Assembly (NCBI RefSeq): GCF_036227565.1
Contig: NZ_CP109460.1
Span: 8,060,001 to 8,124,000, forward strand
Direction of reading: 5' to 3'
DNA length: 64,000 nucleotides
Origin: Streptomyces sp. NBC_01454
GTDB lineage: Bacteria > Actinomycetota > Actinomycetes > Streptomycetales > Streptomycetaceae
Below are positions 16,692 through 25,458 of the stretch, in pieces (position 1 is the stretch's first letter; every line of letters begins with the position of its first letter). The translations under genes were made by a program, and so were the position numbers. Below the pieces are notes generated by a model. That model was not told the DNA's origin, did not search any database, and saw only the letters and a program-made list of their open reading frames with translations.

Positions 16692-17046
16692 GGTGAGCCC
16701 CGGCCGACCGCTGACCACCCACCGGGCCGATCACTGAACATCTGCCGGGCCGCCTGCCCTCCGGCAGCGCGGCTCCGCCGGCCGGGGGAAGATGCTCGGC
16801 CCAACGGCGCAACGTGAGCCATCGGTACGTGCGCTCCCGTGCCCGCCGGTGATGCTGTGACGAGCCGGGCGCGACCGGCCGAGTCGCCAAAGTCGCCGTC
16901 GCAAGGCAATGGCCCCGAGGTGCGTGGCCCGTGGTGCCGGCCTCCTCCGGGACGATCGGCCGGGCGGCACGGGCGGCCCGCCGGCCACGACGGGGCCCGC
17001 TTCCCCGGCGTCCCGGGCAGCAACGGCATGGAGGCATGCACACACC
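16692..17046. other. Region upstream of cydAB
   Basis: 355 bp with no supported gene. It should contain the cyd promoter. I looked for a Rex-type TGTGA...TCACA dyad and saw only a lone TGTGA half near 16856, so redox control by Rex is not supported here. Confidence 0.5.
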
Positions 17047-18555
17047 ATGGTCCCACTGCTGGCGGACGCCCCGGCTCAACTGCTCCCGGCCAGGGAGCTC
17101 ATGGCCTTCACCCTGGCCTGCCACATCATTCTGGTGCCGTTCGGAGTGGCGCTGCCGCTGATCACCCTGGTGATGCACCGCCGCGGTCTGCGCCGGAGCG
17201 ACCCCGTCGCGCTGCTCCTCGCCCGGCGCTGGTCGGCGGTCATGGCCGTGCAGTTCGCCGTCGGTGTGGTCACCGGCACCGTGCTGTCCTTCGAGTTCGG
17301 GCTGCTCTGGCCGGGCCTGATGGGCAAGTGGGGCGGCGTCTTCGGCATCGGATTCGGGGTCGAGGCATGGGCCTTCTTCCTCGAAGCGGTACTGATCGCC
17401 ATCTATCTCTACGGCTGGCGGCGGCTGAAACCCCGCACCCACTTCCTGCTCGGGCTGCCCCTGCCGGCCGCCGCCCTGCTCGGCGCGTTCGGCATCCTGG
17501 CGGCCAACTCGTGGATGAACACCCCCCAGGGCTTCACCCTTGACGCCCACGGCAAGCCCGTGAACGTCCAGGTCTGGGCGGCGATCTTCACCCCGATGTT
17601 CGGGCCGCAGTTCTGGCACTTCGTCGTGGCGATGCTGATCACCGCCGGATACACCGTCGCCGGGGTCTATGCGGTCGGCTGGCTGCGCGGCCGCCGCGAC
17701 CGCTACCACCGGCTCGGCTTCACCGTCCCCTTCACCCTCGCCGCGGTGTTCACGCCGGTGCAGTTCCTGCTGGGGGACTCCCTCGCCCGGTCGGTCTTCC
17801 ACAAGCAGCCGGTGAAGTTCGCCGCGACGGAGATCGTCTGGCGGACCGACACCCGCGTACCGGAGTACATCTTCGGCCGGCTGCACCCGGACGGCAGCAT
17901 CTCCGGCGGCCTCAAGATCCCCCAATTCGACTCCATCCTGGCGGGGTTCACCACCGACACCAAGGTGACCGGACTGACCTCCGTGCCGGCGAGCGACCGG
18001 CCGACGGCCACCCAGGCGACCCTCGTCCACTGGGCCTTCGACCTCATGGTCCTCATCGGCTCCCTGCTGATCCTGCTCGCACTCTGGTACGGCTGGTGTT
18101 GGCTTCGGCGGCACCGGCTGCCCGCCTCCCCGTGGTTCTTCCGCGGCGCGGCCTGCGCGGGCGCCGCCTCCGTCGTCGCCGTCGAATGCGGATGGATCAC
18201 CACCGAAGTGGGGCGCCAGCCGTGGATCGTCTACCAGCACATGCGGATCGGTGAGGCGGTGACGGCGACCCGGTCCACCAGCCTGTGGATCATGCTGGGC
18301 CTGGTGGTCGTGGTGTATCTGTTCATCTTCGGATCGCTGCTCGCCGTGCTGCTCAAGATGCGCGCGGGCTGGCGGCTCGACGACGCGCACCGGGTGGCGG
18401 CGGAGCGGGGCCGGGAACCGGAGACCGACACCCCCTACGGACCCCGCTCCCGCGTACCGGCCGGCCCTCCACCCACCGATGACGCTCCGCCTCCCGACGG
18501 TCCCGCGCAGCCCGGTGACACCGGGTCAGGACCGGCCGGGGACGGGCGACGGTGA
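17047..18555 (+). CDS. cydA: Cytochrome bd ubiquinol oxidase subunit I
   Basis: A 502-aa integral membrane subunit of the bd-type terminal oxidase, which reduces O2 to water using quinol and binds hemes b558, b595 and d. The hallmarks are the N-terminal FTLACHIILVPFGVALP (heme b595/d ligand His), SFEFGLLWPGLMGKWGGVFG, the conserved GRQPW motif (VGRQPWIVY) near residue 385 and nine predicted helices. The short Q-loop between helices 6 and 7 fits the actinobacterial class. Start ATG 17047. The stop overlaps the cydB start (GTGATG...TGA). The hydrophilic Pro/Asp-rich tail after helix 9 is longer than in most relatives. High affinity for O2 suggests expression under oxygen limitation. Confidence 0.95.
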   Translation: MVPLLADAPAQLLPARELMAFTLACHIILVPFGVALPLITLVMHRRGLRRSDPVALLLARRWSAVMAVQFAVGVVTGTVLSFEFGLLWPGLMGKWGGVFGIGFGVEAWAFFLEAVLIAIYLYGWRRLKPRTHFLLGLPLPAAALLGAFGILAANSWMNTPQGFTLDAHGKPVNVQVWAAIFTPMFGPQFWHFVVAMLITAGYTVAGVYAVGWLRGRRDRYHRLGFTVPFTLAAVFTPVQFLLGDSLARSVFHKQPVKFAATEIVWRTDTRVPEYIFGRLHPDGSISGGLKIPQFDSILAGFTTDTKVTGLTSVPASDRPTATQATLVHWAFDLMVLIGSLLILLALWYGWCWLRRHRLPASPWFFRGAACAGAASVVAVECGWITTEVGRQPWIVYQHMRIGEAVTATRSTSLWIMLGLVVVVYLFIFGSLLAVLLKMRAGWRLDDAHRVAAERGREPETDTPYGPRSRVPAGPPPTDDAPPPDGPAQPGDTGSGPAGDGRR

Positions 18556-19604
18556 TGCCCGCGGTCATCGCCGTGGTGCTGCTGCTCGCCGTGGCCGCCT
18601 ACGCGTGCGCCGGCGGCACCGATTACGGCGCCGGCTTCTGGGACCTGACCGCCGGCGGCGCCGAGCGCGGCCGGCGCCCCCGCTGGCTGATCGACCACGC
18701 CATGGCCCCCGTATGGGAGGTCAACAACGTCTGGCTCGTCTTCGTCTTCGTCCTCATGTGGACCGGCTTCCCGGTCTTCTTCCAGACGGTGTTCTCCGCG
18801 ATGTGGCTGCCGCTGGCCCTGGCCGCCATCGGTCTGGTGCTCCGCGGTGCCGGCTTCGCCCTGCGCAAGCCTCTCCGCCGGCTCGCCGGGCGGCGCCTCT
18901 ACGGCGCCGTCTTCGCCCTCTCCTCGCTGCTCACCCCGTTCTTCTTCGGCGCGGCGGTCGGCGGGATCGCCTCGGGCCGGGCGGTCCCCGGAACGGAGGC
19001 CTCGGCCCACGCCTGGTCCAACCCGACGTCCGTCCTCTTCGGGCTGATCGCCATCGTGTCGACCGCCTTCCTCGGTGCGGTCTTCCTGGCGCGCGACGCC
19101 GTCCGCTTCGAGGCCCCCGACCTGGTCGGCTACTTCCGGCGGCGGGCCCTGGGCAGTCTGGTCGCGCTCGCCGTCCTGGCGGCCATCATGCTGACCGTCA
19201 CCCGGACCGACGCCCCGCACGTCTGGCACGGACTCACCCACGGCGTCGGCCTCGGCCTCGTCATCCTGGCCGGGGTCTGCTCGCTCGCCACCGGACTGCT
19301 CCTGCTGCGACGGTCCGGTGCCTGGCCCCGGATCACCGCCGTCGGCGTCGTCGCGGCGGCCGTCCTCGCCTGGGGCGCCGCCCAGCGCCCCTACCTCATC
19401 CCCACCTCCCTGACCGTGGCCGACGCCGCCGCGGCCGCCAGCAGTCTGCGCTGGGTCGGCCTGGTCACCCTCGTGGCCGTGCTGCTCATCTGCCCGGCCG
19501 TGGCCCTGCTGTACTGGCTGGACATCCACGGCGAACTGGAGCCGCTCTCCGACGCCGACCTGCGCACCGCACCGGACCACGAGGACCCGAGCGGGCGCCA
19601 CTGA
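18552..19604 (+). CDS. cydB: Cytochrome bd ubiquinol oxidase subunit II
   Basis: A 350-aa membrane subunit with eight helices, the partner of CydA. The typical signature is GGTDYGAGFWDL near residue 23, then APVWEVNNVWLVFVFV and GFPVFFQTVFSAMW. The GTG at 18552 overlaps the cydA stop by 4 bp; the adjacent ATG at 18555 would also serve. The cydCD exporter genes needed for bd assembly are not in this window. A strong convergent terminator follows. Confidence 0.94.
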   Translation: MMPAVIAVVLLLAVAAYACAGGTDYGAGFWDLTAGGAERGRRPRWLIDHAMAPVWEVNNVWLVFVFVLMWTGFPVFFQTVFSAMWLPLALAAIGLVLRGAGFALRKPLRRLAGRRLYGAVFALSSLLTPFFFGAAVGGIASGRAVPGTEASAHAWSNPTSVLFGLIAIVSTAFLGAVFLARDAVRFEAPDLVGYFRRRALGSLVALAVLAAIMLTVTRTDAPHVWHGLTHGVGLGLVILAGVCSLATGLLLLRRSGAWPRITAVGVVAAAVLAWGAAQRPYLIPTSLTVADAAAAASSLRWVGLVTLVAVLLICPAVALLYWLDIHGELEPLSDADLRTAPDHEDPSGRH

Positions 19605-19650
19605 CCAGAGGTGGTGGGAGTGGCCGGCGGTGGCTCGTCCGGTCGGAGGG

Positions 19651-19681
19651 TGCCTCCCGGCCCACGGGGAGCCGGGAGGCA
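19651..19681. terminator. Bidirectional hairpin after cydB
   Basis: Perfect 11-bp stem TGCCTCCCGGC (19651-19661) with its complement at 19671-19681 and a 9-nt loop. It is located between cydB and the convergent secreted-protein gene. Confidence 0.78.
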
Positions 19682-19762
19682 GTGCGGCCGGTGGAGCGAA
19701 CACGCCGCCCCTGCCGGACGCGCGACGCCGCGCGTCCGTTCAGCCGCTTCCCTCCCTCGTGG

Positions 19763-20437
19763 TCAGTGCTTCACCACGAACGCATGCCCCTTCCTCACAC
19801 CCGAGGAGCAGGACTTCTTCTCCGCGGTGGTCATCTTGCGGGTCTTGACGGTCACGGCGTTGCTGCGGCCGTCCGTCCCGTTGGCCGCGGGGCCGGTGAC
19901 CTTGTCCGGCACGAACCAGAAGTAGTGACCCCACTTCGGGCTGTCGTAGTGCGTCTGCCAGGTGCCGGAGACGGTCTGCATCACCTGTGCGCGGGAGATC
20001 CAGCCCACCTCACCCGGCTTGACCGTCATGTTCAGGGAGCTGTTCTCGGTGTGCGAGCTCGACCAGGTGTGGCTGTAGGTCGCGGTGACGCTCAGATCGA
20101 TCAGACCGGCGATCTTTCCGCCGGCCGTGACGGACACACCGGCGGAGTCCGTGGAGCCCACGGTGTCCGACCAGCCCATCGACTGCGTGGCATCCGACGT
20201 GCTGCAGTTGTAGAGCGAGTTGGAGACCTGACGGAAGTCTCCGAGAAACGCCTTGCCGAGCAGTGGCTCGTTGAAGCTGCACTTGCCGTCACCGGAAGCA
20301 CAGTCCGCTATGAGCTGCTCCCGGGCGGGCCCGTCGTCCGCGACGGCCGGCCCGGCCATCGCCGCAACCAGCCCCAGTGACGCCGCGGTCAACGCCATCA
20401 GCCGGCTCCCGCGACGGGTCACTCTGTTGTACGTCAT
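19763..20437 (-). CDS. Secreted beta-rich protein, possibly aerolysin/ETX-type fold
   Basis: A 224-aa exported protein. The Sec signal peptide has a hydrophobic core at about residues 14-32 with cleavage after AVA. The mature part has four Cys. The middle is a long run of alternating polar and Ser/Thr residues (SVTAGGKIAGLIDLSVTATY, then SHTWSSSHTENSSLNMTVKPG) followed by GWISRAQVMQTVSGTW. This pattern resembles the membrane-insertion hairpin region of aerolysin/ETX-MTX2 beta-pore proteins, but the match is by eye only. ATG 20437 is preceded by GAGAGG; a GTG at 20455 is in frame. It is monocistronic, behind an unusually AT-rich upstream region with nested inverted repeats. Confidence 0.75.
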   Translation of the reverse strand: MTYNRVTRRGSRLMALTAASLGLVAAMAGPAVADDGPAREQLIADCASGDGKCSFNEPLLGKAFLGDFRQVSNSLYNCSTSDATQSMGWSDTVGSTDSAGVSVTAGGKIAGLIDLSVTATYSHTWSSSHTENSSLNMTVKPGEVGWISRAQVMQTVSGTWQTHYDSPKWGHYFWFVPDKVTGPAANGTDGRSNAVTVKTRKMTTAEKKSCSSGVRKGHAFVVKH

Positions 20438-20533
20438 CTTGCTGTTGCCTCTCACCCAGCCTTGTGGAAGCGACGAGTCCGTATGTAGGGGGAGTTCGCC
20501 GCTGTTGTCTTTGAGACTGAAGTGAAATCTGCG

Positions 20534-20568
20534 TCAACTACACCAATAATTGGTAAAGTTGTAGTTGA
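20534..20568. promoter_or_regulatory. Nested inverted repeats upstream of the secreted beta-rich protein
   Basis: Outer arms TCAACTACA (20534-20542) and TGTAGTTGA (20560-20568) enclose a 13-bp dyad ACCAAT-A-ATTGGT (20542-20554). The stretch is far more AT-rich than its surroundings and lies about 100 bp upstream of the gene start. It looks like an operator region; the binding protein is unknown. Confidence 0.5.
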
Positions 20569-20727
20569 TGATCGAACAGATACCCTATAAGGGCGTACCG
20601 GAGGTAACCTCAGGTGAGGTGGACGGGATGGGCGGGCGGCCGGCTCGCGCCTTCAGCAGGTCTTTTTGCGCCCTTCCGGTCCGGGAGGTGACTTCCCCGG
20701 AGGCGAGTCCGTCAGGGATCATGCAGC

Positions 20728-21591
20728 ATGCGCCCGGATGACTGGCACCTCACCGAAGACGTCGACGACTTCCGCGCCCGAGCCGGCGACTTCCTGCGCT
20801 CGCGCCCCGCCCTGCACACCACACCGCTGACAGTGATCGAGAGGCTGTGCACCCACGGAGCGGACGCATACGGCGGCCGAGCCCCCGTCTTCGGCCGGCT
20901 GGAGCGGGCGGGCACGGTGCACGCCACCTTCTGCCTCATCCGCGGTCTGGGCCTCACCCAGCTCACCCCCGAGCGCGCCGACGCCCTCGCCGCCCAGCTG
21001 GCCGCCCTCGGGTACTCCCTTCCCCATGTCAGCGCGGACCGCGGCACCGCCACCGCTTTCGCCGAGGCCTGGCAGCGGCGCACCGGCGCCACCTCCACAC
21101 TGCGCAACCGGCTCCGCCTGTACCGCCTCGGCACGCTCACCCCACCCATGCCCTTCCCGGAGGGCCGGGGTCGACTCGTGGACGAACGGGACCGTGAGCA
21201 CCTCATGCGCCGGCTGCGCGAGTTCACCGCGGACGTCGGGGAAGCCGTCACGATAGACGCCGACTCCTGGGCCGGCACGCGCTTCGCCGACAAGCACTTC
21301 ACCTTCTGGGAGACCCCGGACGGCACGCCCGTCTCCATGGCGGGCTCGACTTCGATGGTCGGCGGCATGGTCCGGGTGGACCCCGTCCACACCCCGGCTC
21401 ACCTCCGGGGCCGCGGCTACGCGGGTGCCGTGACGGTCGAGGTGAGCCGGGCCGCGCTGGCCGCGGGCGCCACGGACGTCGTGCTGTACGCGGACCCGGC
21501 CAACCCCACCAGCAACGCCCTCTACCAGCGCATCGGATACCGCCCGATCGCCGACTGGGCCGTGTACGACTTCGCCCATGCCGCACCGTGA
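20728..21591 (+). CDS. GNAT-family N-acetyltransferase
   Basis: A 287-aa protein. The C-terminal GNAT domain has VGGMVRVDPVHTPAHLRGRGYAGA, in which the R/Q-x2-G-x-G/A acetyl-CoA loop is RGRGYA, and ends with PTSNALYQRIGYRPI, the usual GNAT motif B. The N-terminal ~150 residues are a degenerate, second GNAT-like half, so this is a tandem-GNAT architecture. It is cytoplasmic; the acceptor is unknown. ATG 20728, with another ATG 7 bp upstream out of frame. Confidence 0.85.
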   Translation: MRPDDWHLTEDVDDFRARAGDFLRSRPALHTTPLTVIERLCTHGADAYGGRAPVFGRLERAGTVHATFCLIRGLGLTQLTPERADALAAQLAALGYSLPHVSADRGTATAFAEAWQRRTGATSTLRNRLRLYRLGTLTPPMPFPEGRGRLVDERDREHLMRRLREFTADVGEAVTIDADSWAGTRFADKHFTFWETPDGTPVSMAGSTSMVGGMVRVDPVHTPAHLRGRGYAGAVTVEVSRAALAAGATDVVLYADPANPTSNALYQRIGYRPIADWAVYDFAHAAP

Positions 21592-21700
21592 GCCGGTGCG
21601 GAAAGGGGCAGGCGCGGCCGGCATCGCGCGGTCTGAGGGCTTCGGCGCCGAGACCTGGCGGTGCTCCTTCCGCGCGCGGCGCAGGTGGCGAAACGCCTGC

Positions 21701-22294
21701 TCAGCCGGCGCCGCGCGCGCCCTCCAGGACGATGCGCACGGTGCGTGTCACGAAGTCCTTCTCCAGCGGGAGTTGGCGGAGTACGACCCGGACCCAGGCG
21801 GCCCCGGCCAGCAGATCCACCAGGAGCATCGGGTCGGAGTCCGCAGCGAGTTCGCCGCGGGCCACGGCCCGGGTGAAGACGGGCTGTTCGCGAGCCATCC
21901 GATCGGCGAAGAAGTCCTTCACGTGGGCGGCGAGTTCGGCGCTGTGGGTGGCGGCGCCCAGTACGGAGACGGCGATGCCCGAGGCCGGCGGTGTGGTGAG
22001 GAGCGTGGTGATCGTGTGCAGCAGGGACTCCAGGTCCCGTTGGAGGCTTCCGGTGTCGGGCGGTGCGAGGTCGAGCCGGCGGGCGCCGATGAGTGCGGCG
22101 CCCAGCAGTGCCCCCTTGGACGGCCACCAGCGGTAGATCGTCGTCTTGTTGACGCCGGAACGCTGGGCGACGCCCTCGATGGTCAGGCCCTCGTAGCCCT
22201 TCTCCGCGAGCAGATCCAGGGTGGCGTCGAAGATCTCCTGTGCCTTGCGTGGGACGCTGCTCCGCCGCGTACTTCCGTGTCGCTCCTCGCTCAT
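21701..22294 (-). CDS. TetR-family transcriptional repressor
   Basis: A 197-aa regulator with an N-terminal helix-turn-helix: AQEIFDATLDLLAEKGYEG, then TIEGVAQRSGVNKTTIYRWW with the typical YRWW. A ligand-binding helical domain of the TetR_C type follows (LLVDLLAGAAWVRVVLRQ). It is divergent from the truncated hydrolase/SRPBCC genes, with an 18-bp perfect palindrome between them. Autoregulation and repression of that pair are inferred from layout. Confidence 0.88.
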   Translation of the reverse strand: MSEERHGSTRRSSVPRKAQEIFDATLDLLAEKGYEGLTIEGVAQRSGVNKTTIYRWWPSKGALLGAALIGARRLDLAPPDTGSLQRDLESLLHTITTLLTTPPASGIAVSVLGAATHSAELAAHVKDFFADRMAREQPVFTRAVARGELAADSDPMLLVDLLAGAAWVRVVLRQLPLEKDFVTRTVRIVLEGARGAG

Positions 22295-22317
22295 GGGGCA
22301 GAGGCTAGCATCGAAAA

Positions 22318-22335
22318 CAACGCAACGTTGCGTTG
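22318..22335. promoter_or_regulatory. Palindromic TetR operator
   Basis: Perfect 18-bp palindrome CAACGCAACGTTGCGTTG in the 63-bp gap between the TetR gene and the divergent hydrolase start. Its position between both starts would allow one repressor to control both directions. Confidence 0.78.
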
Positions 22336-22357
22336 CATTTCATGTAGCCTGCCGGAC

Positions 22358-22941
22358 ATGGAGTCCTCTGAAGCCGGGCTGCCCATCGTCTTCGTGCACG
22401 GTCTGCGTGTGAGCGGCACGATGTGGCGACCCGTGATCCAAGCCATCGGGAAAGACCACCCCACCGCCGCACCGGACCTGCCGGGTCACGGCAGCCGGCG
22501 CGGTGAACCCTTCAGCATCGCCGGCGCCGTGGCGGCGGTCACCGACACGATCGACGAACTGGGCGGCCGGGCGCTGCTGGTGGGGCTGTCCCTGGGCGGG
22601 ATTGTCGCCACGGCACGGCGGGAGACGCCATGGTCGCCGGGGGCCTCAGCTCCGGGAACGCGTCGGGCGTCCTCACGGCCGTGTGCGAGACGGACACCCT
22701 CGCCTCGCTCTCCGCGTACCCGGGCCCGGTCTGGCTGGTCAACGGTGAGCGCGACCATTTCCGCCGCGACGAACGGGACTTCCTCACGGCCTGCCGCGAC
22801 GGCCGGCTGCTCCTGCTGCCCCGGTGCGGACACCTCACCGGCCTCGCCGATACGACAGCCCTCGCCGGGCTGGTCCGCGATGCCGCGGCGGTCGTGACGG
22901 CCCGGACACCCGGTGCGCCGGTCCCGGGAGGCCGACGGTGA
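22358..22941 (+). pseudogene. Alpha/beta hydrolase, internally deleted and frameshifted
   Basis: The first 88 codons read a good alpha/beta hydrolase start: VFVHGLRVSGTMWRPV (oxyanion strand), LPGHGSRRGE and the nucleophile elbow ALLVGLSLGG. After about 22615 the frame loses all family features. Resuming in the +2 frame from about 22627, the tail of the same family appears: SAYPGPVWLVNGERDHF, with the acid Asp, and LLLLPRCGHLTGL, with the catalytic His, to a stop at 22941. The segment that should follow the nucleophile (about 80-100 residues) is missing. This looks like an internal deletion with a frame change, leaving no full-length product. The GTGA overlap with the SRPBCC gene is preserved. 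Confidence 0.75.
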
Positions 22942-23408
22942 CCGCCCGGGAGTGGCACGTGCAGCAGTCCCTGGAGATCCCCCTCCCGCCGCGGACCGTC
23001 TACGCGGCCCTGGCGGACGTCCGGCGGATGACGGAGTGGAGCCCGGAGGTGATCGGGGTGTGGCCGCGCGGGGAGTGCTTCGTCGGCTTCAACCGCAAGG
23101 CCTGCTGGATCTGGTTCACCACGTGCCGGATCGTCATCGCGGACCCCGGCCGGGAGTTCGCCTTCGATGTCACCACCTTCGGCCTGCCCGTGGCACGCTG
23201 GGGCTACCGTCTGACCCCGGCGGAAGAGGGGACCCTGGTCACCGAGTACTGGGTCGATCACCGCCGCCGCGGATGGCGCGGCCGGGCCGCCGAGCTGCTC
23301 GGGCTGGTCTTCACCGGAACGCCGGCCGCCCGGCGCGCCACCCGCAATCGCGCCGCCATGCGCAGGACCCTCCACCGGCTCTCCGCCGCGCTCCGGGCGA
23401 CGGCCTGA
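22938..23408 (+). CDS. SRPBCC (START/polyketide-cyclase-like) family protein
   Basis: A 156-aa helix-grip protein. It begins with LEIPLPPRTVYAALADVRRM and ends with the long C-terminal helix AAMRRTLHRLSAALR. Family members bind hydrophobic ligands or act as cyclases and hydratases. The GTG start overlaps the stop of the broken hydrolase, so it likely depended on coupled translation with that gene. Internal features are VTTFGLPVARWGYRL and a tryptophan-rich strand (KACWIWF). The ligand is unknown. Confidence 0.8.
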   Translation: MTAREWHVQQSLEIPLPPRTVYAALADVRRMTEWSPEVIGVWPRGECFVGFNRKACWIWFTTCRIVIADPGREFAFDVTTFGLPVARWGYRLTPAEEGTLVTEYWVDHRRRGWRGRAAELLGLVFTGTPAARRATRNRAAMRRTLHRLSAALRATA

Positions 23409-23422
23409 ACCGTCCGGGGCCC

Positions 23423-23450
23423 CGCCCCGCCGTGCGAGGACGGCGGGGCG
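23423..23450 (+). terminator. Hairpin terminator after SRPBCC gene
   Basis: Perfect 11-bp GC stem (CGCCCCGCCGT at 23423-23433; complement at 23440-23450) with a 6-nt loop, 15 bp past the stop. Confidence 0.75.
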
Positions 23451-23635
23451 TCCGGACCTGCCAGGCCCCACAAAGCACCGCACACCCCCGGCCCGATCGC
23501 CCGGCCAAGAGAGACGTTCCGTACCCAAAGCACAAGATCCGCCGTCTCTTCCGCTTTCGGTCCACGGCGGGGTACTTCTGAAGACGGCGCGCCTCGGCCG
23601 CGCCCCCACCTGCCACCCGACCAGGAGGACCCGTC

Positions 23636-24550
23636 ATGACGAACGGCTTGTTACCCGACAGCGCACCGGACGAGGACGCCGGCGAGGGCTGGTACGTCGA
23701 CGCGCGCTGCACCAACTGCGATGTCGCCCGGCAACTCGCCCCCGACGTGATCATCGAGAAGAACGGGCGCGCGGAGGTGACCCGGCAGCCGCAGAACGAC
23801 GCGGAGGCCCGGCAGCTGCAGGCGGCCGCCTTCGCCTGCCACACCCGGTCGATCCGGCATGCGGCGCGGCCCCTCACCCCCGACCTCGACCCCTTTCCCC
23901 TCGCCCTGGACGACACCGTCCACCTGTGCGGCCACAATTCACGCCAGACGGCAGGCGCCAACGCCTTCCTGCTGCGCCGCGGCGCCGGCACCACGATGAT
24001 GATCGACACTCCCCGCTGGAGCGAGCAACTGGCCTCCCGGTACGAGGCGTTGGGCCCGGTCACCGACGTCCTGCTCACCCACCAGGACCATGCCGCACAC
24101 GGCCGCCGCTACGCCGACCGGTTCGGCGCCCGGCTGTGGATCCACGAGGGCGATCTCGACGCCGCACCGGACGCGGACCGTGTCATCCGGGGCACCGACC
24201 CGGTCGAGATCGGCCCGGGCGTCATGGCGTACCCGCTTCCCGGCCATACGCGCGGCAGCGTGCTCTACGTCGCCGATGAGCGGTACTGCTTCAGCGGGGA
24301 CAGCTTCTACTGGTCGCGCAGCACCGGCGACCTCGAGGTGGCCGCCTCCGTCACCTGGTACTCGATCGTGGAACTGGCCGCCTCCCTGGCCCGGACCGCC
24401 CCTCGGCTGCGCTTCGAGTGGGTGCTGCCCGGCCACGGCGACCGCAAGCGGCTCCCCGCGGCGGACATGGCCCGCCGTCTCGCCCGGCTGGCGGCCCGCA
24501 CCGCGGAGCTGCGGCCGCAGCCCGTCGACTTCACCGCGGTGCGCTGGTGA
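23636..24550 (+). CDS. MBL-fold metallo-hydrolase with N-terminal ferredoxin-like domain; TTA codon
   Basis: A 304-aa fusion. Residues 18-75 form a ferredoxin-like segment (WYVDARCTNCD with Cys25/Cys28, then FACHTRS with Cys68). The metallo-beta-lactamase domain follows: LLTHQDHAAHG as metal motif, the PLPGHTRGS His, SGDSFYW with the bridging Asp, and VLPGHGDRK with the last His. Such fusions are glyoxalase-II-like thiol-ester hydrolases or redox proteins; the substrate is unknown. Codon 6 is TTA (23651-23653), so translation probably needs the rare leucyl tRNA from bldA. The ATG follows an AGGAGG site. It is monocistronic and convergent with a methyltransferase. Confidence 0.85.
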   Translation: MTNGLLPDSAPDEDAGEGWYVDARCTNCDVARQLAPDVIIEKNGRAEVTRQPQNDAEARQLQAAAFACHTRSIRHAARPLTPDLDPFPLALDDTVHLCGHNSRQTAGANAFLLRRGAGTTMMIDTPRWSEQLASRYEALGPVTDVLLTHQDHAAHGRRYADRFGARLWIHEGDLDAAPDADRVIRGTDPVEIGPGVMAYPLPGHTRGSVLYVADERYCFSGDSFYWSRSTGDLEVAASVTWYSIVELAASLARTAPRLRFEWVLPGHGDRKRLPAADMARRLARLAARTAELRPQPVDFTAVRW

Positions 24551-24586
24551 GGTACGGCCCGGCCGGGGCCGGCGGGCAGGAGGCGG

Positions 24587-25318
24587 TCACCGGGCGCGGG
24601 TGGCCACCACCAGCCGGCACCGCGGGCTGCCGTCGGGGCGCCGGCCGAGCTCCGGCAGCGCGTGCAGCTCCACAGCGAATCCGGCCCGGGCCAGCTCCGC
24701 ACGTACCTCGGTGAGCCGGAACGTCCGGTAGTACATGACGAAGCTCGGGTGCCACAGGGCGTTGCGGACCCGCATCGCGGCGTCGAAGGCCAGCAGCGTC
24801 CAGTAGCCCCGTGACCCCGGGCGGGCCGGCGCCGCAATAGGAAAGACGAACCGGCCGCCGGGGCGCAGTACGGAGTGGACCTGTGCGAACAGCTCCGGCC
24901 GCTCGCGGGGCAGGAAGTGCCCGAACGCGCCGAAGCTCACCGCGAGGTCGAAGGCCGGCCCGAAGGGGAGGGCCCGGGCATCGGCGCGCACCCACTCGAC
25001 CCGCGGCGCGGTGGCGGCTGTCCCCGCACGGGCCCGGCCGGCAGCGAGCATGCCGGCACTGAGGTCGACGCCGGTGACCCTCTCGCGGCAGACCTGGCGC
25101 AGTACGTCCATCCCGGCGCCGGTACCGCAGCACAGGTCGAGACCGCTGTCGAACGGTCCGAGCGCGCGCAGCGCCCGGGAAACGGGGGTCAGCACCGCGT
25201 CCGGGGTCCGGAACGGAGTGCGGTCGAACTTCGGGGCGAGCAGGTCGTATCCCCGCTCGACGGAGGACAGCGCCTGCACGGCGAGTTCACGGAGTGTGGG
25301 GCCCTGGGGTGCGAACAT
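24587..25318 (-). CDS. Class I SAM-dependent methyltransferase
   Basis: A 243-aa protein from ATG 25318; an ATG four codons earlier is possible. Motif I is GLDLCCGTGAGMDVL, motif II VTGVDLSAGMLAAGR, then VEWVRADARALPF and VHSVLRPGGRFVFP. An N-terminal helical cap (ELAVQALSSVERGYDLLAP) precedes the Rossmann fold. C-terminal YYRTFRLTEVRAEL resembles small-molecule methyltransferases. Substrate unknown. It is convergent with the MBL fusion and separated from the chaplin gene by a terminator hairpin. Confidence 0.85.
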   Translation of the reverse strand: MFAPQGPTLRELAVQALSSVERGYDLLAPKFDRTPFRTPDAVLTPVSRALRALGPFDSGLDLCCGTGAGMDVLRQVCRERVTGVDLSAGMLAAGRARAGTAATAPRVEWVRADARALPFGPAFDLAVSFGAFGHFLPRERPELFAQVHSVLRPGGRFVFPIAAPARPGSRGYWTLLAFDAAMRVRNALWHPSFVMYYRTFRLTEVRAELARAGFAVELHALPELGRRPDGSPRCRLVVATRAR

Positions 25319-25364
25319 CGCCCTCAGCATAGATCCGGACCGGCCCGGCCGCCGCCGACCATGA

Positions 25365-25396
25365 CGTGGCCCCCGGTGAGATCACCGGGGGCCACG
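25365..25396 (-). terminator. Long hairpin terminator after the chaplin gene
   Basis: A 32-nt near-perfect palindrome: 15-bp arms starting CGTGGCCCCCGGTGA at 25365 and their complement, with only 2 nt between. It is about 60 bp downstream of the chaplin stop and would also insulate the following methyltransferase. Confidence 0.8.
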
Positions 25397-25458
25397 GCAC
25401 CTTCGGACGGCACGGTGCCGAGGCCGGGATGCCTCGGCCGACACCTGTCCGCCGGGCG

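Noticed and set aside
16692..17046. Rex operator before cydAB
   Set aside because: Only a TGTGA half-site was found; the second half of the dyad is missing.
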